Shown here piece by piece: positions 60,201-64,000 of a stretch of 64,000 nt of DNA (positions are counted from its first letter, which is position 1; every line of letters begins with the position of its first letter). The DNA is from Phialocephala subalpina (taxonomy: Eukaryota; Ascomycota; Leotiomycetes; Helotiales; Mollisiaceae). The stretch is from positions 1-64,000 of the forward strand of contig FJOG01000017.1 in NCBI GenBank assembly GCA_900073065.1. Reading direction: 5' to 3'. The position numbers and the translations under genes are program-made. The notes under the pieces were generated by a model. The model was not told where the DNA came from, did not search any database, and saw only the letters and a program-made list of their open reading frames with translations.

Positions 60201-61017
60201 TACCAACATTTCCGCCATCATCAAACCATTCAGTGTCAGAGTGCCACCCATGTTTCGGGGTTTACACTGAAATCCGATTGAGGCGTGCGAAGCTCAAGGT
60301 TAGGGAAAAGTTAAGTTCAAGCTATGCATTTCTATCTATTGGTTTCTAGTCGCAGAGCTATGTTCTAGCGCTGTGAAGAAGTCGCAACCTTAAGCACCCC
60401 CCAACCACGCGCAAGTCCGGTGATCAGGGCTTGCTTAGGGGTATGTACGTCGCTGAAATTTTAGGTTCTGCGTTCCTGGTGGCTAGATTGAGGAGAAGGG
60501 TTCGGAAAGTTCGGAGAGCTGGGGTGTGGGAGCTTGGAGGTGGGGAGAGGTGAGGAGGGTGGTGCTGATTTCTGAGCGCTGGTGGAAGGTTGTTGTTCGC
60601 AAGATCTTTTCGTGCTCGCAAATACAAGTGTATACCAATTCTCAAATCCCTTAAACACTTAAATATTATTTTCTGCTGCTAAAGTTATGATATCAAGGCA
60701 TAAGCTCTTCTAGTATTGATTTACCTCATTCCCAAGGAGATGTAGATAACAACTATTCTTTCATGACTATCATAAGCCGTTGGCGTTCGGTGCCTCTTCC
60801 TTGACGACTCATTTGCCATGGTTTTATCATAGTGGGAGCACGTCGAAGGCATTGATATGTTAGAGACCGAAGGTCAAACTTGGGAATGAAGTGAGTGAGG
60901 GGATCTGGACCTCGTAGGTGCCAGAACATCTCAGAAGAAAGGCAAGAAGATAATTTTTATGTTTCTCCGGCTTTTATTGTTGAATATCAACAACTATGGT
61001 CTATATATAACACATTC
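57218..61017. other. Gene-poor region between a C2H2 gene and a PKS relic
   Basis: The first 550 bp is probably the leader and promoter of the C2H2 gene. It includes a CTAGAG/CCGAG direct repeat at 57582-57613. From 57.9 to 61.0 kb I see many short, overlapping frames on both strands, simple repeats and no family features. No transposon ends are recognised, but a decayed element cannot be excluded. Confidence 0.4.
58312..58361 (+). repeat. AAT/GGTAAT microsatellite
   Basis: A run of AATA/ACAATAAT units passes into four GGTAAT hexamers. It looks noncoding, and the repeat would encode poly-Asn/Gly in one frame. Confidence 0.8.
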
Positions 61018-64000
61018 GAACTCGTTTCTTGCGGGATTGACCAAGGTTCTTGATGCAGCCGGTGCTATCTCTCCCCTTAGAACTTGTTGCTCATTTGACG
61101 ATGGTGCTCAGGGATATGTTCGTGGAGAAGGTGCTGCTGTGGTTATATTGAAGCGTTTGGAGGATGCTATCCGGGATCGAGACCAAGTTTTGGCTGTTAT
61201 CGAGGGTTCTGCTGTTGGTCGAGATGGCTGTACGCTGGGTAAGCCTCAGACGCCTCCCTCTTCATACATCATCATTGTGCCAAATTGCTTGAGACAATAT
61301 GCTGACTTCTACATTGTAGGTATCATGGCTCCGAATGAGTACGCCCAAGAAAGCTCGCCAGACTCGCACTTGGCAATATCAAGCCTAGTAGTATCCAATA
61401 TATCAAAGCTCACGCCACCTCCACCCGAGTAGGAGATCCAGTCGAAGTCAGAGCCATGTCTCGAGTCTATGGTGTGGACCGTGCCGGCCAAGCCTGTTAC
61501 ATTGATAGCGCGAAGCCTAATATCGGTCATCTTGAGGCTGGATCAGGAGTTGTCGGTTTCATGAAAGCCGTTCTATCGATCCAAAATGGCATCATTGCTC
61601 CTCAGGCCAATGTTCAGATTCTGAATCGTCAGATTGACTAGAAGACCAACGGTCTCGCAGTGCCTGTATTACCGAACCCTTGGCCAGAAACCGTCAATCA
61701 TAAGCGTCGGGCTGCCGTATGCTCTTGTGGCTACGGTGGATCAGTGTCACATTTGGCTCTTGAATCAGCACCTCACATGTCCAACGAAGTTTCGGAGACT
61801 CAAGTTCCCGACTATTCCATCATCTTGCTCTCAGCTCCTCAACAAAAGCGACTTGTTGCGGGCGCAACAGCCTTGAGTGAGTGGATTTCTGAGACTGGAA
61901 AGTCCCTTCCTCGTTCAACGATTGCCAACACATTGGCAAGTCGTCGTGAGCATCATGACTTCAGACTGGGTTTCGTTGTTACCTCACACGAACACGCCAT
62001 TGATTCTATCAAGAGATACACTGTTGATATGGGAGGGAAGGTTCCAAAGAACACAAAGAATTCTCAAATCATCCAGAATCGCTGCTTCGACGACGAATAC
62101 GCGAGAGGTGCAGTCTGGCTCTTCAGTGGTCATGGCGCACAATGGTCAGATATGGGCAAGGAGTTACTTGAAAAGGACCCGGTCTTTTCTGCAACCATTC
62201 AAGAACTCGAGCCAATCGTCAGGGGGAAGATGGAATTCTCTATCATGCAGATGCTTCGCGATGGCTCCTTCCCTTCGACTGAACAGGTTGGCCTATTGAC
62301 TTTTGAAAATGCAAATGGGTCTGGTGGCATCATTGAGAAGGAAGGGGGCGAAACCTGCTGCAATTATAGGACATTCAGTTGGAGAAACTGCTGCTGCTGT
62401 AGTTGCTGGTGTCTTGGCGATGCGAGATGGTTGCTTAATTGCCTGCCGTCGAGGCATAGTATTCCGCAAGTTCAACGCCATGGACCCTGGAACTATGGCT
62501 CTTGTCACTGGAATATCGTTCATCGAGATGGTCGAGCTACTACATGGTCAGACAGATATCTTCGCAGCCATCGATTCATCGCCAACTTCCTGCGTCGTGT
62601 CCGGAAAGCGAGAAGCCATCAGTCGCTACACTGAACGATGGGAAAAGGATGACATCAAGGTCACAAAGATTGAATCTGATGTTCCATTTCATTCAGAACT
62701 CATTGCATATGTCGCCCCGAAATTTTCCGAGCTGTTGAGGGACATTAAACCCACATTGCCGACAATTGCTGATCTGTACCGGACAACCACGGAAGACCCA
62801 CGTTATTATAGACTTCGCGATGCGGCCTACTGGATTGACAACATGCTGCATCCGGTCTTGCTCAGAGGTGGCATTCAAGATCTTGCAGATGACGGGTATA
62901 GAGTATTCGTGGAGAGTTCTACTCATCCTATCATCACAAACTCAGTTACGGAGACTCTAGATGATTTGGGCATTGACGACCACGCTGTTATTTCTACCAT
63001 CATCAGAAACCAGTCATCACAAAGAGTATTGCTCGCAAGTCTTGTGGCAATTTGGTCTGTTGGAACTCCAATCGAATGGAAATCGATGTTCCAGGGAGTC
63101 GACTGGGCCAAGGGCGTTCCGAAGACCAAGTTCAACCGCCTCCGATATTGGAAGGAAGTTGAGACAGGACCTACTGACCTCATTCAAATGCATGATGTGC
63201 ACAAGCACACGCTTTTAGGTCGTCGTTCGGTAGTTGCCGGGAAGGACATCGATGTTCACCACGACGTTGGACAATGACTCCAAGCCATTCCCACTGAGCC
63301 ACCCACTCCACGGACCGAAATCATCCCTGCGGCAGTCCTCATCAACACTTTTTTGACAGCCACTGGCTCTCGTGTCTTGACAGACATGAGACTACGAGTC
63401 CCTGTTGCAGTCAACGCACCAAGAGATGTCCAAGTTATTTTTGAGAAGGATTCAGTACGGTTGATGTCTCGCCTAATCCAAAGTGGAGAGCTTGACGAGA
63501 ACGGAGGAAAATCATGGTTCACGCATACTACCGCGGCGACCAAGGCTTCTGCTCTCTTAGGCATAGCTTGTTCAGCTAGTGAGAGAACCATTGATATTCA
63601 ACGCATCCAAGAGGATCTCGGTAGAAAGCTCAAGGACGATCACACCGAAGACTATCTAGCAGACGTGGGTGTTGCGTTCATGGGCTTTCCTTGGAAAGTC
63701 ACACGTCACTTCGCGAACAAGGGCCAAATCCTTGCTCGGGTCGTCGTATGCCCAGATCTGGCTGATGGACAACAACCCGATTGGGATCCCTTATCATGGG
63801 CTCCGGTCTTGGACGCTGTGACCTCCATTGGCTCAACCTCGTTCTATAGAGCTCCAGCTCTTCGAATGCCATCTCAGATCGCAAGCGTCGCCGTCACTGA
63901 AGGTGCAGTCCCACCAAAGATTGCATTTGTCCATGTCAGAGATGCCTCGACTGACGACAAGAAATTAGCTGCGGCATGTCTATCACAGATGACAATGGGA
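61018..64000 (+). pseudogene. Decayed, 5'-truncated iterative polyketide synthase (6-MSAS-like)
   Basis: The homology starts inside the ketosynthase (KS): the half with the catalytic Cys is missing and the rest begins near 61018. One intron (61239-61319) is intact. Then follow the KS C-terminal half, a linker, an acyltransferase with GHSVGE near 62368 (active Ser present), and the start of a dehydratase-type domain. The order and spacing fit partially reducing, 6-methylsalicylic-type PKSs. Lesions are a frameshift near 61350, a nonsense TAG at 61639-61641 where the family has Trp, a frameshift near 62302-62311, and two more at about 63253 and 63315, the last just after the dehydratase HPLHG active site. 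From 63.32 kb to the edge the frame is open, so the gene continues beyond the window. No functional enzyme can be made. No other biosynthetic genes are near. Confidence 0.88.

Noticed and set aside
61018..64000. A functional polyketide biosynthetic cluster
   Set aside because: The PKS lacks its KS active site and has five inactivating lesions. No tailoring, transport or regulatory genes lie beside it within the window.

Overview
The window is nuclear DNA of a filamentous ascomycete (Pezizomycotina; a Leotiomycetes-like fungus is plausible but not proven). The reasons are short GT..AG introns with CTAAC/CTGAC-type branch sites, Kex2-processed and GPI-anchored Ser/Thr-rich cell-surface proteins, fungal-only families (Sft2, Npr3, Cox19, DUF3824, cyanamide hydratase), and an AT-rich block at the left edge that looks like repeat-induced point mutation (RIP). 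I see no bacterial operons, rRNA, tRNA or CRISPR arrays.

Layout. 1-950 is an AT-rich RIP-like block. 1000-2700 holds a broken coding fragment and short repeats. 2.8-26.6 kb is an ordinary housekeeping stretch: cyanamide hydratase (+), a paxillin-like LIM protein (-), an MCT-type MFS transporter (+), a Cys-rich GPI protein (-), adenylosuccinate synthetase with ten exons (+), a small gene of uncertain structure behind a strong promoter (+), an FtsJ-type methyltransferase (-), a LARP1-type La protein (-) and Sft2 (-). 26.6-30.3 kb is mostly leader or intergenic sequence, followed by a bHLH regulator (+). Then come Npr3 (-), a patch of probable gene relics (36.6-38.5 kb), Cox19 in four small exons (-), a DUF3824 protein (-), a second GPI protein (+) and a membrane-anchored fungal protein (+). 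A head-to-head pair of spliceosome genes, clf1 (-) and prp31 (+), is followed by a degenerate minisatellite and a C2H2 factor (-). The right end is gene-poor and runs into a decayed, 5'-truncated polyketide synthase that continues past the window.

How the genes relate. This is not a biosynthetic cluster; most genes are independent. The one clear functional pairing is clf1/prp31, two splicing factors sharing a 271-bp promoter. Npr3 (TORC1 inhibition) and the LARP1-type protein (TORC1-linked mRNA binding in animals) act in the same broad pathway but are not adjacent.

The most unusual feature is in the adenylosuccinate synthetase gene. Three of its nine introns carry members of one inverted-repeat sequence family and a fourth carries a degenerate copy. 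This resembles introner-like elements or a MITE family lodged in introns. Both window edges (RIP block on the left, dead PKS on the right) look like decayed accessory DNA around a conserved core.
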